Source: JAAZDN01 sp964440875
GTDB lineage: Bacteria > Bacillota_I > Bacilli_A > Erysipelotrichales > Erysipelotrichaceae
Direction of reading: 5' to 3'
NCBI GenBank assembly: GCA_964440875.1
Contig: CAYTTS010000028.1
Location: forward strand, 1-16,810
DNA: 16,810 nucleotides
The notes below the pieces were generated by a model. The model searched no databases. It saw nothing but the letters and a program-made list of their open reading frames with translations, and was not told where the DNA came from. A program made the translations under genes and the position numbers. This document shows positions 7,601-13,820 of the stretch, one piece after another. How positions within the stretch are numbered: the stretch's first letter is position 1; each line of letters starts with the position of its first letter.

Positions 7601-8990
7601 TAAGGAAATTTTTGGAGATAAGTATGTATTTAAGGCTGGTACTATTGGTACTGTTGCTGAGCGTACAGCTTTTGGTTATGTTTTAGGTTATGAAGAAGAA
7701 TTAGATAAGAGTTTTTCAAGACCAATGCAAGAAGTTCTTGCAGCAAGTGCTGAAGGTGTTAAACGTACAACAGGTCAGCACCCTGGTGGAATTATTGTTA
7801 TACCTAATGAATTAGATGTACATGACTTTACCCCTGTACAATATCCAGCTAATAATATTTATAGTGAGTGGAAAACGACTCACTTCCAATATGGTGATAT
7901 TGAAGAAAACGTCTTAAAATTAGATATTTTAGGTCACGTAGATCCAACTGCGATGCGTTTACTACAAGATATATCAGGAATTGATGTTACGACTATACCG
8001 ATGAATGATGAGAAGGTAATGTCAATATTTAATTCAACTAATAATTTAAATATAGATGATAGATATTATACAGAGAAAACTGGTGCAGCTGGTTTACCAG
8101 AGTTTGGTACACCATTTGTTAGACGAATGTTAGAAGTTACTAGACCAAATAGTTTTAGTGAACTACTAATTATTTCTGGTTTATCTCATGGTACCGACGT
8201 TTGGGCTAATAATGCTGAAAACTTAATTGCTGATGGTATTGGTCTAAGTGAAGTTATTGGTTGTCGTGATGATATTATGACTTTCTTAATCCAAAAAGGT
8301 TTAAGAGATAAGGATGCATTTGATATAATGGAATCTGTAAGACGTGGTCGTGGTTTAAATGAAAATTGGCTTGATTTAATGCGTGAGAATGATGTACCAG
8401 AGTGGTATATTGAATCATGTGAGAAAATTAAGTATATGTTCCCTAAAGCCCATGCCGTAGCTTATGTAATAATGGCCGTTAGAATTGCTTGGTTTAAAGT
8501 TTATTATCCTCATTATTACTATATTTCATACTTCTCTTTAAGAGCGAATGCTTATGAGATTGAAACTATGGTTAAAGGTAAGGAAGCAATTGAGGAGCGT
8601 CTTGCTGAGATAAAAAATAAGATGTTTGATTACGATATTCCTGCAGCCGATCGAAATCGTATGCAAAGAATATTAGGACCACTAGAAGTTTCACTAGAAA
8701 TGTATTTAAGAGGTTATCGATTTAGTAATATCGATATTTACAAATCACAGGCTAGTGAGTTTGTTAGTGATCCAGAGGATGATAAAACTATCATTCCGCC
8801 ATTTACAACAATCGATGGTTTGGGTGCTGCAGTAGGGCAGTCTATCGTTGATGCGAGAGCTAATGGTGAGTTCTTATCAAAACAAGATTTAATGATGAGA
8901 ACACAAGTAAGTAAGAATATTAGAGAAAAATTTGATGAGTTAGGTGTTTTAGAAGGTATTCAAGAAGAGAACCAGTTATCGTTCTTTTAG
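4689..8990 (+). CDS. polC: DNA polymerase III PolC, replicative polymerase with 3'-5' exonuclease
   Basis: The C-family replicative polymerase of low-GC Gram-positives, with built-in proofreading. At 1433 residues it is the length of B. subtilis PolC (1437). In order: an N-terminal domain and OB fold (about 1-285); a PHP domain from H296 and H298 (VELHAHTNR) split by the exonuclease; and a DEDD exonuclease with D390 and E392 (FDIETTGL), AHNASFDYDFL and HRADYDAE. After the PHP remainder (ATGDVHYI) comes a zinc knuckle C900-C903-C925-C928. The polymerase palm has PDIDLNFS with D954 and D956, then TTGQHPGGIIVIP. A good Shine-Dalgarno (AGGTGG, 4680-4685) overlaps the rnc stop. The C-terminus ends in QLSFF, matching the clamp-binding QLSLF-type peptide known in PolC. 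In Bacillus rimP follows directly; here three small or unknown genes intervene. Confidence 0.98.
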   Translation: MNLEELGIKLEIDNNLIHHLYGGTLRKPVFNQSEKVLSVEIKVNNVLPFTLYRAFIDKLSDQFEYTVDLLVVSENNEVAVKDIQAYFDYFLKRQTIRNKDFLINVNEDNEILILVNDEDSKADLKKIYSNLQLYFIKIGVKNIIKIVDNKIKLNTKRVEGSNNSVSKEVVNEVFDYGSRNSYEKVNIIDLKDGLEKVEFEGQVFKLENRQLKSGKHLQTMIVKDDTGAFVVKRFEGRRHSEEDIFSIKKGSFVNVKGVLQYDTYSRSNNVMADAIAKITKTNNRIDTESVTRVELHAHTNRSEMDGVCDVKELIDTAVNFGHRAVAITDHMVIQAFPDAYNHYKGLKRGNKDLDFKVLFGTEFNIVEDESHIIRNYQDKDEFKDSYVIFDIETTGLSNRYNEIIEFGAVKVEGNQIVDRLQFFVKPEEEISVHITNLTKIDNNHVKDANSIESEIKRITEFFGDSAIVAHNASFDYDFLNAVLDKYNLDNINNVVIDTMLLSRLLNPQRRYHNLGAVARFYSIPYDGDVAHRADYDAEITANVFISMLSQLKELKISKYSEIMALVDKKFLVNAFDSHMTVLIKEQAGVKDLYELITKSHTEEIAITSSNSSEDGDVVAVPRLLRSSLAAKRKHLLIGSACQNGELFEKALNKSQKDLEAEMMFYDYIEVMPPENYRNLVSRFNIEEDLIIKALTNIVMTAKRLNKIVVATGDVHYINPNDKIIRDIYINANGIGGVRHPLYERSSIKRARGSAPNQHFRVTKEMLEAFSFLPNDIAYEIVVTNTNLISDSIEEVAVMKDSLYTPSIDNAEEILKDICYTSAKEIYGENLPSIVSDRLEKELDKIIYHGFAVIYYISHLLVKKSNEDGYIVGSRGSVGSSFTATMSGITEVNPLPPHYVCKKCHYNEFFLEGEYSSGYDLEAKKCPNCDNDLSVDGQDIPFETFLGFEGDKVPDIDLNFSSVYQENAHNFTKEIFGDKYVFKAGTIGTVAERTAFGYVLGYEEELDKSFSRPMQEVLAASAEGVKRTTGQHPGGIIVIPNELDVHDFTPVQYPANNIYSEWKTTHFQYGDIEENVLKLDILGHVDPTAMRLLQDISGIDVTTIPMNDEKVMSIFNSTNNLNIDDRYYTEKTGAAGLPEFGTPFVRRMLEVTRPNSFSELLIISGLSHGTDVWANNAENLIADGIGLSEVIGCRDDIMTFLIQKGLRDKDAFDIMESVRRGRGLNENWLDLMRENDVPEWYIESCEKIKYMFPKAHAVAYVIMAVRIAWFKVYYPHYYYISYFSLRANAYEIETMVKGKEAIEERLAEIKNKMFDYDIPAADRNRMQRILGPLEVSLEMYLRGYRFSNIDIYKSQASEFVSDPEDDKTIIPPFTTIDGLGAAVGQSIVDARANGEFLSKQDLMMRTQVSKNIREKFDELGVLEGIQEENQLSFF

Positions 8991-8999
8991 GAGGAAGTT

Positions 9000-9308
9000 A
9001 TGAAAGTATTTGAATGTAGTCGTTGCGGTAGTGCAATTAATGTCCAGAAGTCACGTGAGATTGAAGAAATTAAATGTGGTCACTGTAATAAAGAATTTGT
9101 TATTGATAAAAAGACTAAGCGTAATGCTTTGTTTATGATCTCATTTTCGATCGTTATTATATCGTTTTTAATCGCTGCTTTATCGCAAGCGATTAGAATT
9201 CCATTTGTAGTGATGTTAATACCATCATTAATTATTGGATTCTTTGCATATCGCTGGATGCTATTAATATTAGCTAAACTGAATAAATTATCATATACAG
9301 ATAAGTAG
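9000..9308 (+). CDS. Zinc-ribbon protein with two membrane helices, function unknown
   Basis: A 102-residue protein with an N-terminal zinc ribbon formed by C6-x2-C9 (CSRC) and C26-x2-C29 (CGHC). A basic linker (KKTKRN, about 38-43) is followed by two predicted membrane helices at about 43-64 and 68-92. The ribbon would face the cytosol if the positive-inside rule holds. Similar small ribbon/membrane proteins are common in Firmicutes but have no agreed role. A strong Shine-Dalgarno (AGGAGGA) overlaps the polC stop, with the ATG nine bases after it, so the gene is co-transcribed with polC. An intrinsic terminator begins in its stop codon. Confidence 0.75.
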   Translation: MKVFECSRCGSAINVQKSREIEEIKCGHCNKEFVIDKKTKRNALFMISFSIVIISFLIAALSQAIRIPFVVMLIPSLIIGFFAYRWMLLILAKLNKLSYTDK

Positions 9309-9331
9309 AACACATTTAATGTGTTCTTTTT
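9307..9331 (+). terminator. Intrinsic terminator ending the recG-rnc-polC operon
   Basis: AGAACACAT (9307-9315) pairs with ATGTGTTCT (9319-9327) around a TTA loop, and a T-run goes on to 9331. The stem starts in the stop codon of the zinc-ribbon gene. The Shine-Dalgarno of the next gene (AAGGAG) begins one or two bases after the last T, so no promoter fits between terminator and next gene. Confidence 0.85.
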
Positions 9332-9342
9332 AAGGAGTTTAA

Positions 9343-10821
9343 ATGAAAAAACTTATTAATAAGTATGACAAGGCCGCTATATATGACCTTTATCAAACGG
9401 TTTTAGAATATGAAGATATTGAAGATTATGATGATATTACAAAATATGAAATGATCATTGATATAAGAAATCATTTCTTAAATCATAAATCTGATTTTTA
9501 TGAACTATTTTCATTAAGTAAGATTGATATCTTATTAGCAAGTAGTGAAAAAGTGTTTACAGATAAGGATATAATGAATTTAGTTAGTACAATTGCCTTC
9601 GATGATACGTTATTATATTTAATTGCATTTATTAATGTTGATGGTAACTATTTTGTCGATAAAATAATTCATGATGAATTATTAATAAATATTGACCGAA
9701 CTAAACTTAAGGAGTTAGAAGTATTTAAAAACTTTGTGAGAGGATCTCTGCTTACATACGGAATTTTATTATTTAAAGATATAGATAACTTATATTTGAA
9801 AAATAGAGATGAGAACTATCATGTTTATAAAGAAGTTAAGTTAGAGAAACTAAAGAAATTTTTGCAACAATTACATGTCGAAGATTACATCCTCTTCAAT
9901 GATGGTATTGCTCATAAGTATTTTAATCAAAACGAAAACTATTATACAGGTATACAAGTTGAGTATGATATTAATTACTATGTGGAACTAGGTGAATACG
10001 GTTTATTTTATGATTACTATTTACTTAAAAAAAATAAATTAATTAAAAGTTTTAAATTTTATTTTTCTGATTATATTTTAACGGACTTATTACAAACTAA
10101 AAATAATGAAGATAAGATTAATAATTTATTAGAATTATCAAGATATGAAGATGATATTATTTTAAAAACACTTTTAAATTGGCCACTATGGCATTATGGC
10201 GGAAAAAGCATTAGTCTAATATTATCTAATGAGACTAAAATTAAATCAAACAAAGATAGTTTAAGTGCTATTGATAAAGAACTAGAAGAAGAGTTTGCGA
10301 TATTTTTTAATGCTTATTTATACCACGCTAATATGACATTAAAAATTAGTGAATATACTAATAGCATTGAAGAGTTTGTTTATAGAACTTCAACTGAAAA
10401 TAATCAAAAGTTATTAAAGGAATCAATTGACAATAATAAATTAATTAATGATTTTATTAGCTCTAATGTTTATAAGCACTTTAAACATTACGATGAGTTT
10501 ATTACTGCTTTAAGAAATCCTATAACTATTGAAAAAGGAATATTTAATGGCTTTGATGATGAGGGTAGGGCACAAATTATGAATGATAGTCGTTGTTATC
10601 ATGTTATAGGTTTAAGTAGTGATATGAAAAAAGTTTTAGGTAATAGTGATCTTAGACTATTTGATATAACATTATTACTATTAAATAATTATGTCTGTTA
10701 CTATTTTTTTATCAATGAATATAATATTGAGTTGGGACCAAATCTAAGGAGTATTATCGATGAGTCGTATACCAATAGTAAACATATTTATAATATTAAT
10801 GATATAATAAATATACAATAA
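9343..10821 (+). CDS. Unrecognised 492-residue cytosolic protein
   Basis: I do not recognise this protein. It is very rich in Asp, Asn, Lys, Ile, Leu and Tyr, has no signal peptide or convincing membrane helix, and reads as mostly helical. The middle (about 180-250) has many Tyr/Phe-rich strands. LLNWPLWHYGG (about 280-290) and NPITIEKGIFNGFDDEGRAQI (about 394-414) are the most motif-like stretches; the latter may be a small beta domain. No nucleotide-binding loop, metal cluster or nuclease motif was found. The ATG has AAGGAG six bases before it, directly behind the terminator at 9307-9331. The gene interrupts the order polC-rimP known from Bacillus. Its codons look even more AT-rich than those of nusA or infB, consistent with low expression or a lineage-specific gene. 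Confidence 0.8.
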   Translation: MKKLINKYDKAAIYDLYQTVLEYEDIEDYDDITKYEMIIDIRNHFLNHKSDFYELFSLSKIDILLASSEKVFTDKDIMNLVSTIAFDDTLLYLIAFINVDGNYFVDKIIHDELLINIDRTKLKELEVFKNFVRGSLLTYGILLFKDIDNLYLKNRDENYHVYKEVKLEKLKKFLQQLHVEDYILFNDGIAHKYFNQNENYYTGIQVEYDINYYVELGEYGLFYDYYLLKKNKLIKSFKFYFSDYILTDLLQTKNNEDKINNLLELSRYEDDIILKTLLNWPLWHYGGKSISLILSNETKIKSNKDSLSAIDKELEEEFAIFFNAYLYHANMTLKISEYTNSIEEFVYRTSTENNQKLLKESIDNNKLINDFISSNVYKHFKHYDEFITALRNPITIEKGIFNGFDDEGRAQIMNDSRCYHVIGLSSDMKKVLGNSDLRLFDITLLLLNNYVCYYFFINEYNIELGPNLRSIIDESYTNSKHIYNINDIINIQ

Positions 10822-10834
10822 AGGAGGCAATCCT

Positions 10835-11062
10835 ATGAGCAAAAAGCGTAAAATTATTATAATAACCATTAGCACTTTGCTAATAATTATGGTTTTATCA
10901 TTTCTCTATTTGAAGTTTATCAAAGACTTTAGCTTTGCTAATATCTCTGATTCAACAGTTGCTGCATTACTTATTGGACTTGCAATTATTCTTGTAGCAT
11001 TCAGTAAACCTAAAGATACTTTAGACCGCCAATGGCGCCATAAAGGATGGTGGGATAAGTAG
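10835..11062 (+). CDS. Small membrane protein, 75 residues, function unknown
   Basis: A short basic N-terminus (MSKKRK) precedes two predicted helices at about 6-28 and 42-60. It ends in a charged, Trp-rich tail (DRQWRHKGWWDK). A strong Shine-Dalgarno AAAGGAGG (10820-10827) overlaps the stop of the 492-residue gene, which makes translation very likely and indicates co-transcription. No family is recognised. The TAG stop comes shortly before the promoter of the rimP operon, and no separate terminator is seen between them; the hairpin at 11117-11136 could serve. Confidence 0.7.
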   Translation: MSKKRKIIIITISTLLIIMVLSFLYLKFIKDFSFANISDSTVAALLIGLAIILVAFSKPKDTLDRQWRHKGWWDK

Positions 11063-11072
11063 TCTCTTAAGG

Positions 11073-11108
11073 TTGTAGAACTTAAGCATTTGTAGTATAA
11101 TATAATTA
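11073..11108 (+). promoter_or_regulatory. Promoter of the rimP-nusA-infB operon
   Basis: TTGTAG (11073-11078) and a perfect TATAAT (11096-11101) are separated by 17 bases, the standard sigma-A spacing. The -35 matches the consensus at only the first three positions. The predicted start near 11108 leaves a leader of about 58 bases before rimP, much longer than the 13-18 bases of the other promoters here, and the leader contains a stable hairpin. Confidence 0.65.
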
Positions 11109-11116
11109 CTGAAAGA

Positions 11117-11145
11117 GGAGTGGTGAAAACCACTCCATTATTTGT
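11117..11145 (+). terminator. Leader hairpin with interrupted U-tract, candidate NusA-dependent attenuator
   Basis: GGAGTGGT (11117-11124) pairs perfectly with ACCACTCC (11129-11136) around a GAAA tetraloop, followed by ATTATTTGT, a U-tract broken by A and G. It lies between the rimP promoter and the rimP start. Weak U-tracts of this kind are typical of terminators needing NusA. In B. subtilis the rimP(ylxS)-nusA leader has been reported to hold such an autoregulatory terminator. That it works so here is inference; it could also end transcripts from the upstream genes. Confidence 0.6.
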
Positions 11146-11165
11146 GATAAAATAGAGGTGAAAAG

Positions 11166-11624
11166 ATGAGTACTAAAGAAATTATTAGGGAAGTTTTAGA
11201 GCCAGTCGCAAAAAGTCATGACATTACAATCGTTGATATTGTCTTCCATAGTGGAAGTGTCATAGAAATACCGATTATGTTTTCTGATAAGAGTATGGAT
11301 TTAGAGACTTGTGGTATGATGGCTGATTTATTTGCGGATGCCTTAGAAAACGTTGAGGGTATGAACTATGACTATATGTTAGACGTATGTTCACCCGGAG
11401 CTGAAAGAGTTCTAAATGGGTTAGAAGATATGTTAAGAGAGATTGATAGTCATGTGTACGTTAAACTTGCCAACCCTAAAGCTGGATTCTTTGAGATTTA
11501 TGGTGATCTAGTTGAAGTTAATGAAGATAAAATAACAATTAGTTACATGGAAAAGACTCGTAGTAAAAAAATGGATATTGATACTGACAATATCGGCTTA
11601 ATTAGATTAGCAATTAAATTGTAA
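11166..11624 (+). CDS. rimP: Ribosome maturation factor RimP
   Basis: Assists late 30S subunit assembly in the cytosol, around the S12/central pseudoknot region. The 152 residues match the family. The N-terminal alpha/beta domain has VDIVFHSGSVIEIPIMF (about 23-39). The usual VSSPGLDRPL signature reads VCSPGAERVL (about 74-83), and a C-terminal SH3-like barrel follows to the end. A Shine-Dalgarno (AGAGGTG, 11154-11160) stands six bases before the ATG. First gene of the operon, nine bases before nusA as in most bacteria; the pair is the classic rimP-nusA arrangement. Confidence 0.93.
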   Translation: MSTKEIIREVLEPVAKSHDITIVDIVFHSGSVIEIPIMFSDKSMDLETCGMMADLFADALENVEGMNYDYMLDVCSPGAERVLNGLEDMLREIDSHVYVKLANPKAGFFEIYGDLVEVNEDKITISYMEKTRSKKMDIDTDNIGLIRLAIKL

Positions 11625-11633
11625 GGAGAGAGT

Positions 11634-13253
11634 ATGAAAACCAGTGAATTTATAGCGGCAATTCAATTAATTGAAGATGACCGTAATATTAGTAAGGACA
11701 TTATTGAAGAAGCTTTAATTGAGGCAATCGGAAAAGCACTTAAAAAGCATATTAATGCTAACGATGCAAACGTTAAAGTTGTAATGGATGAAGAAACTGA
11801 TGAAATGCGTATTTATCAAGTTTTTGATGTTGTAGAAGAAGTTGAAAACTTTGATACAGAACTATCTTTAGAGGAAGCTTTAGATGATAAAGAAGATGCT
11901 AAAATCGGTGATGTAATTTTATTAGAGCATGAAATCGGTGATTTAGGTCGTCCAGCAGCAATGCTTGCTAAGAATGTTTTAAAACAAAAGATTAGAGAAG
12001 CTGAAAAGCAAAGTGTATATGATGAGTACATTCATCAATTATATGAAATGATTACTGTTCAAGTTGATACAGTTGAAGATCGTTTCTTATTTGTTGATTT
12101 AGGTAGAGCTCACGGTATTATGCCACTTTCAGCACAAATTCCAAATGAACACTATTATGAAGGTCAAAAATTAAAAGTAGTTATTACTGAAGTTAATAAA
12201 GACTCAAAAGGTGCACAAATTATTGTATCTCGTGCTGATGATCATTTTGTAAGAAGATTATTTGAGATGGAAGTCCCAGAAATTTATCAAGGTATTGTTG
12301 AAATTAAGGCAATAGCAAGAGAAGCTGGAGATAGAACAAAGATTGCGGTATATTCAAAAGATGAGAATATTGATCCTATCGGAGCATGTATTGGACCTCG
12401 TGGTTCACGTGTTCAAGAAGTTATCGAAGAACTTCAAGGTGAGAAAATTGACATCTTTGAATGGAGTAATGATGTTGATCAATTAATTAAGGCGTCACTT
12501 GCACCTGCTGAAGTACTATATGTTCTTCCAACTGATGATGAAAGAAGTGTTGTAGTAGTTGTTGCCGATGATCAATTATCATTAGCAATTGGCCGTGGTG
12601 GTAAAAATGCTAAATTAGCAGTTAAACTAATCAATAAGAAAATTGATATTAAATCTTTATCTGAGATTAAAGATTCAGGAATTGACTATGAGTCAATTGC
12701 ACTTGCAAATCAACCTACTATTTTAGTAGAGGAAGAAGTTGTTGAGGAAGCTGTTGAAGAAACAATCTTTGAAGAAGGATATGAAATTATTGATGATACT
12801 CAAGAATTAAATGATGAAGTAGTTGAAGAGGTAGTTGAAGTAGCTGAAGAGATTACAGAAATTACTGAAGAAATTGTTGAAGAAGCAATTGAAAGTAAAG
12901 AAGAAGTAGTTGAAGTTGCTAAAGAAGTAAGTGAAGCGGAAGCTACTAAAGTACGTGCTGAAAGAGTTGTTAAAGATGAGTATGTTTCTAAATTTGAGAA
13001 ACTTGCAGATCCTACTATCGCATTACAGAAAATTGCTAGACAAGAAGAAGCTGCTGCAAGACGTCGTGCACGTTTTGAAGATAGAAATCGTCAAGAAGAA
13101 GAATTTGATGCTAGCGAACTAGAGTATGAAATTGCGCCAGAATACTCAGAAGAAGAACTTGAAGCAATTGAAAGACAACAAAAAGAATTAGATAACTCAT
13201 GGTATGAAGATGAAATCGACTTTGAAGATTTCGAAGATTACTATGAAGATTAA
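11634..13253 (+). CDS. nusA: Transcription elongation/termination factor NusA with a long acidic tail
   Basis: Binds RNA polymerase and nascent RNA, promoting pausing, intrinsic termination and antitermination. The N-terminal RNAP-binding domain is about 1-130, with S1 at about 135-200. KH1 has GPRG at 254-257 inside GACIGPRGSRVQEV, and KH2 has GRGG at 320-323 inside LAIGRGGKNAKLAV. The core ends near 345. About 195 further residues follow: an extremely Glu/Val-rich stretch (365-440), a mixed-charge helical part with ARRRARFEDR, then an acidic, Tyr/Phe-containing end. B. subtilis NusA (371 residues) has no such tail. A Shine-Dalgarno (AAGGAGAG) overlaps the rimP stop region. ylxR begins 10 bases after the stop. 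Confidence 0.96.
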   Translation: MKTSEFIAAIQLIEDDRNISKDIIEEALIEAIGKALKKHINANDANVKVVMDEETDEMRIYQVFDVVEEVENFDTELSLEEALDDKEDAKIGDVILLEHEIGDLGRPAAMLAKNVLKQKIREAEKQSVYDEYIHQLYEMITVQVDTVEDRFLFVDLGRAHGIMPLSAQIPNEHYYEGQKLKVVITEVNKDSKGAQIIVSRADDHFVRRLFEMEVPEIYQGIVEIKAIAREAGDRTKIAVYSKDENIDPIGACIGPRGSRVQEVIEELQGEKIDIFEWSNDVDQLIKASLAPAEVLYVLPTDDERSVVVVVADDQLSLAIGRGGKNAKLAVKLINKKIDIKSLSEIKDSGIDYESIALANQPTILVEEEVVEEAVEETIFEEGYEIIDDTQELNDEVVEEVVEVAEEITEITEEIVEEAIESKEEVVEVAKEVSEAEATKVRAERVVKDEYVSKFEKLADPTIALQKIARQEEAAARRRARFEDRNRQEEEFDASELEYEIAPEYSEEELEAIERQQKELDNSWYEDEIDFEDFEDYYED

Positions 13254-13263
13254 TGGTAATTAA

Positions 13264-13527
13264 ATGAAAAAAACTCCACAACGTAAATGTTTAATATCAA
13301 ATGAAATGTTTGATAAGAATGAGTTAGTTCGTATTGTTAGAACTCCTGAGAAAGATGTAATTGTTGATCTTAAAGGAAAAGCTAACGGTCGTGGCGCATA
13401 CATTAAACTGAGTTTAGAAAATATTGAAAAAGCTAAAAAGAAAAATGTTTTAGCAAGAGCATTACAAGTTGAAATACCTGATAGCATTTATGAAGAATTA
13501 GAAAGTTTACTTTCAAATGGACAATAA
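13264..13527 (+). CDS. ylxR: YlxR/RnpM family RNA-binding protein
   Basis: An 87-residue member of the YlxR family. The N-terminal TPQRKCLI and the core NGRGAYI (41-47) are the diagnostic motifs; the usual text is RKCVVTGE and GRGAYVC. In B. subtilis this protein binds RNase P RNA and modulates the enzyme (RnpM), so a role in tRNA processing is likely by homology. No clear Shine-Dalgarno precedes the ATG, which lies 10 bases after the nusA stop, so translation probably depends on nusA. Its last 11 bases overlap the start of ylxQ, a second sign of coupling. Confidence 0.92.
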   Translation: MKKTPQRKCLISNEMFDKNELVRIVRTPEKDVIVDLKGKANGRGAYIKLSLENIEKAKKKNVLARALQVEIPDSIYEELESLLSNGQ

Positions 13528-13816
13528 ATTAGCTGGCTTACTAGGTATGGCAACTCGTGCTCGTAAGGTATTATTTGGTGAGACTGCATTTGACGCTTTA
13601 AGCAAAAGTTCAGCACATCTACTATTAATTAGTGATGATGCCTCAGAACGTACTGCTAAAAAGTTAGTTAATCGTGCAACTTACTATAATGTTGAATATG
13701 TATTTGTCGAAGATTTACTTTTAAATCAAGCGACAGGTAACACTATTCGTAAATATTGTTTAATTATTGATAAAGGATTTTCAAAAGGAATACTAGATAT
13801 ATGTAGAAAGAGGTGA
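13517..13816 (+). CDS. ylxQ: L7Ae/L30e-family RNA-binding protein YlxQ
   Basis: A 99-residue single-domain protein of the L7Ae/L30e/S12e fold, which binds kink-turns in RNA. GLLGMATRARKVLFGE at the N-terminus matches the family's LLGLA.RAGK...G. The central LLLISDDASERTAKKL corresponds to the VIIA.D.S.NT.KK region. It follows ylxR with an 11-base overlap and precedes infB by four bases, the standard Firmicute order. The stop is TGA, set inside the infB Shine-Dalgarno AGAGGTGA, which shows that TGA is a stop codon here. Its exact RNA partner is unknown. Confidence 0.9.
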   Translation: MDNKLAGLLGMATRARKVLFGETAFDALSKSSAHLLLISDDASERTAKKLVNRATYYNVEYVFVEDLLLNQATGNTIRKYCLIIDKGFSKGILDICRKR

Positions 13817-13820
13817 AGAT

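Noticed and set aside
9080..9313. Minus-strand ORF over the zinc-ribbon gene
   Set aside because: Antisense shadow; the plus-strand gene has the zinc-ribbon cysteines and a strong Shine-Dalgarno.
10906..11133. Minus-strand ORF over the 75-residue gene and the rimP promoter
   Set aside because: No Shine-Dalgarno or family likeness, and it would begin inside the leader hairpin; the plus-strand gene has AAAGGAGG at ideal spacing.
11123..11155. Possible leader peptide from GTG at 11123, ten codons, in the rimP leader
   Set aside because: The only Shine-Dalgarno-like bases are two bases away and buried in the hairpin stem; no regulatory codon run is present.
11816..12031. Minus-strand Ser-rich ORF inside nusA
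   Set aside because: Antisense shadow of the acidic NusA N-terminal domain.
12730..12920. Repeat array in nusA (GTTGAAGAA-like units)
   Set aside because: Irregular units, explained by the Glu/Val-rich protein tail; not a DNA repeat element or CRISPR.
12931..13122. Plus-strand Lys/Leu-rich ORF in another frame of the nusA tail
   Set aside because: A frame-shifted reading of the Glu-rich tail codons; no Shine-Dalgarno of its own.
13260..13487. Minus-strand ORF over ylxR
   Set aside because: Antisense shadow of a gene with clear YlxR motifs.
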